22,775 nucleotides of DNA from positions 1 to 22,775 of IMG/VR virus record IMGVR_UViG_3300045999_010421; one strand, 5' to 3'. The notes beneath the pieces were generated by a model. That model did not search any database, was not told the DNA's origin, and saw only the letters and a list, made by a program, of their open reading frames with translations. Shown in pieces: positions 1-5,513 of this stretch; position 1 is the stretch's first letter, and the number at the start of each line of letters is the position of its first letter. The translations under genes and the position numbers were made by a program. This stretch comes from a virus.

Positions 1-258
1 GATATAGCATTAATGCAAAAAAATCCAAACATAAAGATTGAATTAGGTGGACACTCCGATGCGCTTGGTGATTCTAAGAAAAATCAAAAGCAATCTGAGG
101 AAAGAGCAATGTCTACTAAAGGATATCTTCTTTCACGTGGTGTTGATGAAAGTAAAGTAATAATTAAAGGATATTCTAACACTGAACCAGTTGGTGATAA
201 TACAACAGATTTTGGAAGACAATTAAATAGAAGAGTAGATATTAAGATATTCGAATAA
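1..258 (+). CDS. OmpA-C domain protein, 3' end only (peptidoglycan-binding)
   Basis: The frame is open from the first base, so the gene begins upstream of the window and only about 85 C-terminal residues are seen. They match the OmpA C-terminal (OmpA/MotB) peptidoglycan-binding fold: GGHSDALG near the beginning, an SEERA helix, a YLLSRGV turn, KGYSNTEPVGDN, and the hallmark GRQLNRRVDI close to the end. In this family a conserved Asp and the Arg of the NRRV segment bind the diaminopimelate of the peptide stem. The protein therefore probably docks non-covalently to the host cell wall from the periplasm or outer membrane. The N-terminal part, which would show a signal peptide, membrane anchor or virion domain, is missing, so its exact role is unknown. 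A strong terminator follows 24 bases downstream. An OmpA-C domain in a phage is uncommon, but the next genes also concern the envelope. Confidence 0.85.
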   Translation, partial: DIALMQKNPNIKIELGGHSDALGDSKKNQKQSEERAMSTKGYLLSRGVDESKVIIKGYSNTEPVGDNTTDFGRQLNRRVDIKIFE

Positions 259-282
259 TATAATATAAAACTATTTGTTTAT

Positions 283-311
283 GATCCCTTCAAACGAAGG
301 GATCTTTTTTT
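283..311 (+). terminator. Rho-independent terminator after the OmpA-C gene
   Basis: A perfect 9-bp stem (GATCCCTTC, loop AAAC, GAAGGGATC) is followed at once by seven T residues at 305-311. It lies between the stop codon of the OmpA-domain gene and the start of the next gene, and should end upstream transcripts. Confidence 0.93.
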
Positions 312-313
312 AA

Positions 314-322
314 AATATTTAT
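314..322 (+). promoter_or_regulatory. AATATTTAT motif, putative phage promoter, 4 nt before ATG
   Basis: Nine-base motif directly after the terminator T-run and ending 4 bases before the ATG of the exported-protein gene. The terminator would block read-through, so this gene needs its own promoter and this is the only candidate space. Promoter function is inferred from recurrence (see findings). Confidence 0.55.
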
Positions 323-326
323 TGAT

Positions 327-1298
327 ATGAAAATAATTTTCAAAGTAGTATTTTTACTATGCTTAAGTTTAAATTGTTTTCCCCAATGCTTGGACTTTTT
401 TGGCAGGAATGTAGACTGCCCCACAGAAAATGACTCGCTCGCCGTATATAATAACTCATTAAAAATATATGAGTTTTATGAAAAAAATCCGGACTATATT
501 AAACTTAAATCGGTAAAATTAAGAACAAAACAAGATGTATTAAATTGTTTTTATAGTTTACAAGATGCCGTAAAAGAATTTAATGAAAGATTTGTTTTAA
601 GACAAAGAGTACTTAATGGTGAAAATCTTCCTAATGTACTATTACCAAGAAGTGGTAAAAATATTCCATTAAATGATTATTATGTATATGTGGATGAATA
701 TAGATTTTTTCAAAGAGAATTAGAAAACGGTATACTTAATACTAGCTCCCCATTCCCTATTTACGATGTTAGAATAGCGCCATTAATAATTAATTCATAT
801 GAAAATAGATATGGTAAAAATGAATTTAATGGAGATTATGTTAATATCGCTTTATATATCCCAGTTACAGTTAAACCATACAGACTATTAACTGAAGACG
901 AAAAAAAAGAACGAGAAATGATATTAAGCGGTGTAATTAGCCCTAATATAATAAAACCTAAAACTGTTGCTAAAAAAATAACACCACTTACCGAACTTAA
1001 GAGAATTACTAACGACACAACAGTATTACCAACAGCTAATATTGAATATACTTTACCTATAGTAGCCAAACAAACCCCAGGATTTACTTTAGTACCCGCT
1101 ATTGCTACCCCAGTATTCTTTGAAGGTAATGGATGGTTAATAGGGCATATGATTGGTAGGAAGTTTCGTAAATTTCAGCCCACAGATGAATTTTATTGGG
1201 CATTACCACAATCTATGAAAGACTTTTTAATGAATAATGAAGCTATTAGAGTGTATTTAGAATTAGTATACGGAAAATATTACGACGGAATATATTAA
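327..1298 (+). CDS. Exported protein of unknown function
   Basis: A 323-residue protein that I do not recognise. It starts with a Sec-type signal peptide: Lys at positions 2 and 6, a hydrophobic core FKVVFLLCLSLNCF, and probable cleavage near Gln20. The mature chain then begins with a cysteine-containing segment (CLDFFGRNVDC). The Cys at position 17 does not have a good lipobox (SLNC), so signal peptidase I processing is more likely than lipidation. The rest is rich in Tyr, Asn and charged residues with no evident membrane segment. The start is the first ATG after the terminator, with a promoter-like motif 4 bases upstream. Its 3' end overlaps the convergent L,D-transpeptidase gene by 4 bases. 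An envelope or periplasmic role is likely from the leader and neighbours, but no function can be assigned. Confidence 0.8.
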   Translation: MKIIFKVVFLLCLSLNCFPQCLDFFGRNVDCPTENDSLAVYNNSLKIYEFYEKNPDYIKLKSVKLRTKQDVLNCFYSLQDAVKEFNERFVLRQRVLNGENLPNVLLPRSGKNIPLNDYYVYVDEYRFFQRELENGILNTSSPFPIYDVRIAPLIINSYENRYGKNEFNGDYVNIALYIPVTVKPYRLLTEDEKKEREMILSGVISPNIIKPKTVAKKITPLTELKRITNDTTVLPTANIEYTLPIVAKQTPGFTLVPAIATPVFFEGNGWLIGHMIGRKFRKFQPTDEFYWALPQSMKDFLMNNEAIRVYLELVYGKYYDGIY

Positions 1299-1312
1299 TT
1301 AAAAATATATTC
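1288..1312. terminator. AT-rich inverted repeat over two convergent stop codons
   Basis: A perfect 8-bp inverted repeat (GAATATAT ... ATATATTC) with a 9-base loop spans the overlapping stop codons of the two converging genes. It could act as a weak bidirectional transcription end, but the stem is nearly all A-T, so this is tentative. Confidence 0.3.
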
Positions 1313-2026
1313 ACCATTTGAATTAATCCTATATACTAACTCAGATCCATTCGTACTAAAAATATCGTATCCTGTTTTTAAATTCTGCCAAAACGGATAA
1401 TTTTTATTTATTTGATATAAATCCAATTCATTATTTATCATCATGAATGGAAAAATATAAATTGGAATATTTAATTGTCCTGCATTTCGAGCGTACACAG
1501 CATAAAGATATAATTCTTTTATATCATTAGATATAGGTATACATCCAATTGTTGCACATTCACCATGAATGAATATATCACCACCTAATCTTCCTCGTGT
1601 ACCTAATATTGAATCTGATTTATTAGGATAACTTATTTTTAATGATAAGAAATATTGACTAGTAGGATTAAATGCACTTATATTATAAAATCCCTCTGGT
1701 ATTTGTTTATCTCCAACTGTTCGTTTTGGACCAAGAAGTCCAATATATAAACAAAAAGGATACCTAACTATAAGTTTATATCTAGTATCACTATCATTTT
1801 TACCATATATTTCTAAAAATCTTTCCTTTTTGTATGCTACTAATATAATATTAAGGTAATCTTTATCTATTCCTTTATTTTCTAGATCTTTAACAACACG
1901 ATCATTTTTTTCTTCAAACGCTATTTGAACGTGCTTAAATTTTTTCTGTTGAGTAAGAAAATCATCCGATGGGATAAAAAAGATAGTAGTAAATATCAAT
2001 ACTACAGTTGCGATTATTTGTCTCAT
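1295..2026 (-). CDS. L,D-transpeptidase, YafK/DpaA-like (YkuD superfamily)
   Basis: 243 residues. A short hydrophobic N-terminus (residues 3-18) predicts export to the periplasm. Residues 99-114 (GPKRTVGDKQIPEGFY) and the catalytic block around 152-163 (FIHGECATIGC) match the YafK subgroup of L,D-transpeptidases. His154 and Cys162 are the expected active-site pair, in the HG...xxGC arrangement. Family members form or cut 3-3 peptidoglycan links; E. coli YafK (DpaA) cuts the bond between murein and Braun's lipoprotein. The catalytic residues are intact, so an active enzyme is likely; its substrate here is unknown. This is the only minus-strand gene in the window, converging on and overlapping the exported-protein gene by 4 bases. 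Its upstream region carries the same promoter-like motif as the phage genes, oriented to this gene, which argues that it belongs to the phage. Confidence 0.88.
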   Translation of the reverse strand: MRQIIATVVLIFTTIFFIPSDDFLTQQKKFKHVQIAFEEKNDRVVKDLENKGIDKDYLNIILVAYKKERFLEIYGKNDSDTRYKLIVRYPFCLYIGLLGPKRTVGDKQIPEGFYNISAFNPTSQYFLSLKISYPNKSDSILGTRGRLGGDIFIHGECATIGCIPISNDIKELYLYAVYARNAGQLNIPIYIFPFMMINNELDLYQINKNYPFWQNLKTGYDIFSTNGSELVYRINSNGEYIFN

Positions 2027-2064
2027 GGTTAATGATTTTTATCGCAACCTAATAGTGGTCTTAT

Positions 2065-2073
2065 ATAAATATT
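2065..2073 (-). promoter_or_regulatory. AATATTTAT motif on the minus strand, putative promoter of the L,D-transpeptidase gene
   Basis: Reads AATATTTAT on the minus strand (ATAAATATT on the plus strand), 38 bases before the ATG of the minus-strand gene. It is the only copy in this orientation with a minus-strand gene to serve, and so supports the motif being directional. Confidence 0.5.
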
Positions 2074-2114
2074 AATAATATCAACATATCATATGAAATT
2101 ATTGGTAAATCTAA

Positions 2115-2123
2115 AATATTTAT
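2115..2123 (+). promoter_or_regulatory. AATATTTAT motif, putative promoter of the T5orf172 gene
   Basis: Second motif of the divergent intergenic region, 27 bases before the plus-strand ATG at 2151. It lies 41 bases from the minus-strand copy and points the opposite way. Confidence 0.5.
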
Positions 2124-2150
2124 TTATATTCAATATAAAAAAATAAATAT

Positions 2151-2627
2151 ATGATGAAACGTGTATCTATTGAAGAATCTCAATATTATATTAAACTTCC
2201 CGCAGGTAAAGCTAAAAAAGCCGATGCCTTTACACTAATACCCGATGAAGATGGGTGGGAAAAAGTACAATACTTAGCTACAGCTATATTAGATCCTACA
2301 GGTGTTGTACGCCCTACTGAATATGTTTATGTATTAGTTAATAAATCCGTACCTAATATGGTTAAAATCGGTATGACTAAATCAACACCGGATGAAAGGG
2401 CACGTCAAATATCCGCATCTACAGGAGTAGCTACCCCATGGATTCCCGTATTTTGGTATGAATGTTATCGTTCAGATTTACTTGAAGTTGAAGTTCATGA
2501 ATATTTTCAAGAACATCGTGTTAACACACATCGTGAAATGTTTTCAATTGATTCATATACTGCTGAAAAAATTATAACTGAATTAGGGTACAAATATTCT
2601 ACTGCGCTATGGAAAGTAGGGGAGTGA
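2151..2627 (+). CDS. T5orf172 domain protein (GIY-YIG nuclease superfamily)
   Basis: 158 residues. After an N-terminal extension of about 55 residues come YVYVLVN (58-64), MVKIGMT (70-76), DERARQIS (81-88), then VEVHEYFQ (113-120) and HREMFSI (127-133). This pattern is that of the T5orf172/MUG113 family, a GIY-YIG-like nuclease fold named after a phage T5 protein and frequent in phages. The tyrosines, the Arg near 83 and the Glu near 129 would be the catalytic set; activity is not proven. The biological role is uncertain and could involve DNA metabolism, host-genome attack or mobility. Two ATGs sit in tandem at 2151 and 2154, and either could be used. It has its own promoter-like motif and is followed by another one before the next gene. 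Confidence 0.8.
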   Translation: MMKRVSIEESQYYIKLPAGKAKKADAFTLIPDEDGWEKVQYLATAILDPTGVVRPTEYVYVLVNKSVPNMVKIGMTKSTPDERARQISASTGVATPWIPVFWYECYRSDLLEVEVHEYFQEHRVNTHREMFSIDSYTAEKIITELGYKYSTALWKVGE

Positions 2628-2635
2628 TATTTTTT

Positions 2636-2644
2636 AATATTTAT
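2636..2644 (+). promoter_or_regulatory. AATATTTAT motif, 4 nt before a GTG start
   Basis: The spacing of 4 bases to GTG at 2649 equals that seen before three ATG-started genes. The motif therefore also supports GTG 2649 as the true start; the ATG two bases earlier is followed immediately by a stop. Confidence 0.55.
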
Positions 2645-2648
2645 TAAT

Positions 2649-3170
2649 GTGAAATCATATAAGATTAAATTAGAAGACAAAGCTGCGTTTTTAAATCGCT
2701 TAAAAGAAGCTGGTGTAAAAGCTAGTAGCTATGAGATTAAAGATGATACTTTAAATAAACCCCACTCATTCACAATTACTTTTTCTAATCCTGAAGATGA
2801 AGAGAAAGCAAAAACTATATTAAAGCAATCCCCTAAAATAAATCAATTAAAAGAAATGAAAACATTAAGAGAGCAATTAACCGTAATAGTTCGTGAAGAA
2901 TTAGCTAAAGCTAAAACTGCTAAAAAACAAAAACTTGACGAATTATCTCCTGAATTTATATCGGCTGCCCAAGGAGTAGGAGCTGTAGCAGGCGTTTTTG
3001 GAGCTGCAGCAGCAATTGTAAAAGCAGGTATGGCTAAAATAAAAAGTGATTTAAAGAAAGAAAACCCAGAAATGAGCGAAAAAGAAGCTGAAGAAAGAGC
3101 AGGTGATATATTAAAAGGCTCTGTAGATAAAACTCTTGGAAAGAATGTAGATATGGATAGGTGGCAGTAA
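2649..3170 (+). CDS. Small phage protein of unknown function with Gly/Ala-rich helix
   Basis: 173 residues starting at GTG, with no usable ATG nearby. Residues 1-60 look like a small alpha/beta domain (KIKLEDKAAFLNRLKEAGVK ..., then a strand-like HSFTITFS). A charged helix VIVREELAKAKTAKKQK follows at about 80-96. A Gly/Ala-rich hydrophobic stretch (about 107-127, GVGAVAGVFGAAAAIV) could insert in or lie on a membrane. The C-terminal tail is charged and helical (EKEAEERAGDIL). I do not recognise the family. It is flanked by its own promoter-like motif upstream and a strong terminator downstream, so it appears to be a separate transcription unit. A structural or membrane-active role is possible but unsupported. 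Confidence 0.7.
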   Translation: MKSYKIKLEDKAAFLNRLKEAGVKASSYEIKDDTLNKPHSFTITFSNPEDEEKAKTILKQSPKINQLKEMKTLREQLTVIVREELAKAKTAKKQKLDELSPEFISAAQGVGAVAGVFGAAAAIVKAGMAKIKSDLKKENPEMSEKEAEERAGDILKGSVDKTLGKNVDMDRWQ

Positions 3171-3194
3171 AAAGATATTATATATTACTTAAAT

Positions 3195-3225
3195 AGGACG
3201 TCTTTAAAAGATGTCCTTTTTTTTT
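3195..3225 (+). terminator. Rho-independent terminator
   Basis: A 10-bp stem (AGGACGTCTT / AAGATGTCCT, one G-T pair, loop TAA) is followed by T's up to 3225 with no interruption. It lies 24 bases after the stop codon at 3170. Confidence 0.93.
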
Positions 3226-3257
3226 GGAAATATAAAATTTTTTTCATAGCTTCAAAA

Positions 3258-3265
3258 TACATTTG
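3258..3265 (+). promoter_or_regulatory. Possible Bacteroidota-type -7 element (TACATTTG)
   Basis: Matches TAnnTTTG, the known -7 consensus of primary-sigma promoters in Bacteroidota, in the gap just after the terminator. No TTG at the usual -33 distance is seen, so the call is weak. If real, it would give a host-RNA-polymerase transcript through the purine-rich leader into the small genes. Confidence 0.2.
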
Positions 3266-3269
3266 GTTT

Positions 3270-3323
3270 GAAAAGGTGAGGGAAAAGAAAATGGGGAAAT
3301 GAAATTAATGGAATGGAAAGAAG
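3270..3323 (+). other. Purine-rich, C-free intergenic tract
   Basis: Of 54 bases, by my count 28 are A, 19 G, 7 T and none C, including GAGGG and GGGG runs. No reading frame of note crosses it. The strand asymmetry contrasts with the AT-balanced surroundings. It could be an untranslated leader, a protein-binding site or a replication-related element; no function can be assigned. Confidence 0.5.
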
Positions 3324-3325
3324 CG

Positions 3326-3334
3326 TATATTTAT
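3326..3334 (+). promoter_or_regulatory. TATATTTAT motif, 15 nt before ATG
   Basis: Variant with T first, upstream of the 66-residue gene. The region around it is all A/T (ATATTTATATATAA), so chance occurrence is more likely here than for the other copies. Confidence 0.4.
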
Positions 3335-3349
3335 ATATAAACATATATT

Positions 3350-3550
3350 ATGAGATATAAAAACAATGTTCTAGACAAATTAAATCAAATAGACATTATT
3401 GCTAATCGTCTTAATATTCAAGTAAACAGGGGTGGAACTCAAGATCAAGTTCTTGAATCTATCGAAATGTTAAAAGAAGTAATTGAGTCTACTAGGGAAA
3501 TGGTTTCTATTGAGTCGGATGATTTTGAACAACAATTTAGACCACAATAA
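3350..3550 (+). CDS. Small phage protein, 66 residues
   Basis: A short, mainly helical, acidic protein (VLDKLNQIDIIANRLN, then LESIEMLKEVIESTREMV) with a FEQQFRP end. No catalytic motif is visible. From memory, similar small proteins sit beside small membrane proteins and the late sigma gene in marine T4-like phages, but I cannot verify this. It is followed after 7 bases by the next small gene, so the two are probably co-transcribed. Coding status is supported by the compact arrangement, regular codon pattern and balanced amphipathic helices. Confidence 0.65.
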   Translation: MRYKNNVLDKLNQIDIIANRLNIQVNRGGTQDQVLESIEMLKEVIESTREMVSIESDDFEQQFRPQ

Positions 3551-3557
3551 TTAATTT

Positions 3558-3836
3558 ATGCAAGTAGTTTTATGGGTAGTTTTAGTTCATATTATTGAAC
3601 TAGCTATCGTAGCCGGATTTCTGTTAGTTAAGAAAAATAGCAAATTAGAAAATACAATTATTGAACAGCAACAATACATTGATGCTATTAGTATTGTTAT
3701 TAGTAATTCAAATAATACTATACGAGAATTAGATAATCGTGGTGCTTTTGAAGCTGATGATGAAATAGGTACTTTCTTTAGAAGTATAAAAGAAATACAA
3801 GATACTTTAAACGAGTTTAATGCTCGTAAAATTTAA
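3558..3836 (+). CDS. Small membrane-anchored phage protein
   Basis: 92 residues. One N-terminal membrane segment (about residues 3-24, LWVVLVHIIELAIVAGFLLV) is followed by KKNSK. The positive-inside rule therefore places the C-terminal part in the cytoplasm. The soluble part is a predicted helix pair: ENTIIEQQQYIDAISIV, then RELDNRGAFEADDEIG, then FRSIKEIQDTLNEF. I recall similar anchor-plus-helix proteins in T4-like phages of marine bacteria; their function is unknown. It lies between the 66-residue gene (7-base gap) and the sigma-factor gene (55-base gap). Confidence 0.7.
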   Translation: MQVVLWVVLVHIIELAIVAGFLLVKKNSKLENTIIEQQQYIDAISIVISNSNNTIRELDNRGAFEADDEIGTFFRSIKEIQDTLNEFNARKI

Positions 3837-3841
3837 GTTTG
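3834..3841 (+). promoter_or_regulatory. Possible Bacteroidota-type -7 element (TAAGTTTG) before the sigma gene
   Basis: Matches TAnnTTTG and overlaps the preceding stop codon, 50 bases upstream of the gp55-like start. No WATATTTAT copy is present in this gap. Transcription of a late sigma gene by host polymerase would make sense, but no clear -33 TTG is seen, so this is weak. Confidence 0.22.
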
Positions 3842-3891
3842 GTTTCGATATTTTCTGTTATTATATTCTTATTTAAACATTAAATATCATT

Positions 3892-4671
3892 ATGTCAATT
3901 TACTACGAAGAAGATAACCTCGATATATTTCTAGAAGATGCAACAATTGCACTAAACAAACGAGGTCAACCCCGCAAACGCAAACCCAAAGAACCCCGCG
4001 TTTATTTTACCACTGACACTGAGGAAGCTATAATTGAATATTTAGCCTCCCAGGATCAGGATTTCCGTAATCGAATTTACCAGGATCGTATTGAATATGC
4101 TTTCTATAAGTTAGCAGAAAATATTATCCATACATTTAAATTTTATTATACGGATTCAGATACAATTGAGGAGTTAAAGCATGAAGTTGTAACATTTCTA
4201 CTTGAAAAACTTCACTTATACGACCAGTCTAAAGGTAAAGCATATTCTTATTTTGGTACTATTGCTAAACGTTATCTTATAGTTTACAATAATAATAACT
4301 ATAAAAAACTCCAGGAACATGCTACTATAGAAGATATTGATGAAGATAAAAACATATTAAACGAAACTATTCGCGAATCAGAAGAAAAATCAGATCCCAA
4401 TACTTTTATTGATCAATATATTCGCTATATAGACAAATATTTGTATCAACTTTTCCCCAAATCTCAGGACGCTCGTACTGCCGATGCTATATTAGAATTA
4501 TTTCGTAAACGTGAAACGCTAGAAATATTTAATAAAAAAGCACTATACATTTATATTCGCGAGATAACAGATACATCAACTCCTCACATCACTAAGGTAA
4601 CTAAAAAGTTAGACACATTACGTACTCGTCTATTTAATGAATATTATAAACATGGGTATATAAAAATCTAA
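3892..4671 (+). CDS. gp55: gp55-like late-transcription sigma factor
   Basis: 259 residues. The core at about 58-140 resembles sigma region 2 as found in gp55-type factors of T4-like phages. It comprises FRNRIYQDRIEYAFYKLAEN, a helix with FKFYY, the segment IEELKHEVVTFLLEKLHLYD, and the signature KGKAYSYFGTIAKRYLI. Such factors direct host RNA polymerase to phage late promoters, with sliding-clamp and gp33 coactivation in T4. The N-terminus is basic (RGQPRKRKPKEPR). A C-terminal extension (about 195-259) includes a helix pair around YIREITDTSTPHITKVTKKL that looks like a helix-turn-helix; T4 gp55 (185 residues) lacks region 4. The likely targets are the WATATTTAT sites in this window, which is inference. 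The gene sits immediately before the late structural block. Confidence 0.72.
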   Translation: MSIYYEEDNLDIFLEDATIALNKRGQPRKRKPKEPRVYFTTDTEEAIIEYLASQDQDFRNRIYQDRIEYAFYKLAENIIHTFKFYYTDSDTIEELKHEVVTFLLEKLHLYDQSKGKAYSYFGTIAKRYLIVYNNNNYKKLQEHATIEDIDEDKNILNETIRESEEKSDPNTFIDQYIRYIDKYLYQLFPKSQDARTADAILELFRKRETLEIFNKKALYIYIREITDTSTPHITKVTKKLDTLRTRLFNEYYKHGYIKI

Positions 4672-4677
4672 GTATAT

Positions 4678-4686
4678 TATATTTAT
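4678..4686 (+). promoter_or_regulatory. TATATTTAT motif, 4 nt before ATG; head of the structural block
   Basis: Located between the sigma-factor gene and the ATG at 4691, with the same 4-base spacing as three other copies. It may be the first promoter of the long late operon. Confidence 0.55.
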
Positions 4687-4690
4687 TGAC

Positions 4691-5116
4691 ATGATAAAGT
4701 TAATAGATTTATTATATGAAGCTAAACAAGTAGGTACCTTATATCATTTTACAAGAACAGGAGAACTAATAGGTATACTTGAAAATAATATACTAAAAGC
4801 AAGTGATATGTGGGCTACTAATAAAGATTCTAGATCATTTAATGCTTTTACTAGGAATAAAAATGGATGGAATGTTGGTGGTTTTCCAACTGATGTAAGA
4901 ATATCTATAGATGGTGATAAATTGTCTAATAAGTATAAAATTCAACCTTTTAATATGGGATTTGAAGTTGATGAAATGGAAGAAAGAATTTATAAAGATA
5001 TTCCCAATATTAAAAACTATATTACAGACATAACAATCAATACTAAAACAAAAGGGAACTATGAGTGGCATAAAGATACCATTAATAAACTATATCCAGA
5101 AGTAAAAATAATATAA
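4691..5116 (+). CDS. Possible ADP-ribosyltransferase-fold phage protein with capsid-targeting-like leader
   Basis: 141 residues. Residues 17-36 (LYHFTRTGELIGILENNILK) resemble the first motif of DarT/ART-like folds (an H-[YF]-T followed by a GILxxxxL helix). There follow AFTR (52-55), VRISIDGDKLS (69-79) and an acidic EMEERIY (95-101) that could supply the catalytic Glu. If this reading is right, it would transfer ADP-ribose to a host protein or nucleic acid; this is inference from motif order only. The N-terminus, MIKLIDLLYE followed by Ala, resembles the capsid-targeting leaders of T4 internal proteins, which are cut after (I/L)xE. An almost identical leader recurs on the gene at 21847. The stop is one base from the next ATG, so it is co-transcribed with baseplate genes. 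Confidence 0.5.
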   Translation: MIKLIDLLYEAKQVGTLYHFTRTGELIGILENNILKASDMWATNKDSRSFNAFTRNKNGWNVGGFPTDVRISIDGDKLSNKYKIQPFNMGFEVDEMEERIYKDIPNIKNYITDITINTKTKGNYEWHKDTINKLYPEVKII

Positions 5117-5117
5117 C

Positions 5118-5513
5118 ATGGCTAATTTTGATGACGTTACCTTATTCGGTAACACGTCACTATCCGATATATTTAAACAAATTCATCGCAATAATAAGGA
5201 TACTGACAAACAAATTAATGAATTAATTGATGCTCTCAAACCACTTGCATCATCTAACGCTGGTTCTGCAGTAATGCTTATGCCTACTGTTAAAGATTTA
5301 ATTGATGTTAATGTAAAAAATAACGAACAATTAATTAAAATGGCAGGTATTGCGCAACGAGCATCAACCTCTAGTGCATCTAATAACCAGGAAATATTCT
5401 TTGACCCATCAGAAATACAACAATTACTAGAGGAGCAACGTGCTGTACAAATTGAAGGACAAAAATTATTAGATCAAACTGAAACTATCCAGAATCAAAT
5501 TGAAAATAAATGA
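5118..5513 (+). CDS. Conserved phage virion-module protein, unknown
   Basis: 131 residues, with no recognised domain. The N-terminal half is helical (FDDVTLFGNTSLSDIFKQI, then KDTDKQINELIDALKPL), followed by VMLMPTVKDLIDVNVKNNEQLIK. A Ser/Asn linker precedes a C-terminal coiled coil (about 95-130, EIQQLLEEQRAVQIEGQKLL). I recall proteins of this shape near baseplate genes of marine T4-like phages but cannot confirm homology. Its stop overlaps the next start as ATGA, which implies translational coupling to the spike gene and a related role, perhaps in baseplate assembly. Confidence 0.65.
   Translation: MANFDDVTLFGNTSLSDIFKQIHRNNKDTDKQINELIDALKPLASSNAGSAVMLMPTVKDLIDVNVKNNEQLIKMAGIAQRASTSSASNNQEIFFDPSEIQQLLEEQRAVQIEGQKLLDQTETIQNQIENK

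Noticed and set aside
836-1069. Minus-strand frame encoding a hydrophobic 77-residue peptide that could look like a membrane protein
   Set aside because: Antisense to the exported-protein gene, which has a signal peptide, promoter motif and consistent coding pattern; the apparent hydrophobicity is a complement artefact.
2093-2146. 17-codon frame in the divergent region that could be a leader peptide
   Set aside because: It runs through the promoter-like motif at 2115-2123, has no regulatory hairpin after it and is expected by chance in such AT-rich DNA.
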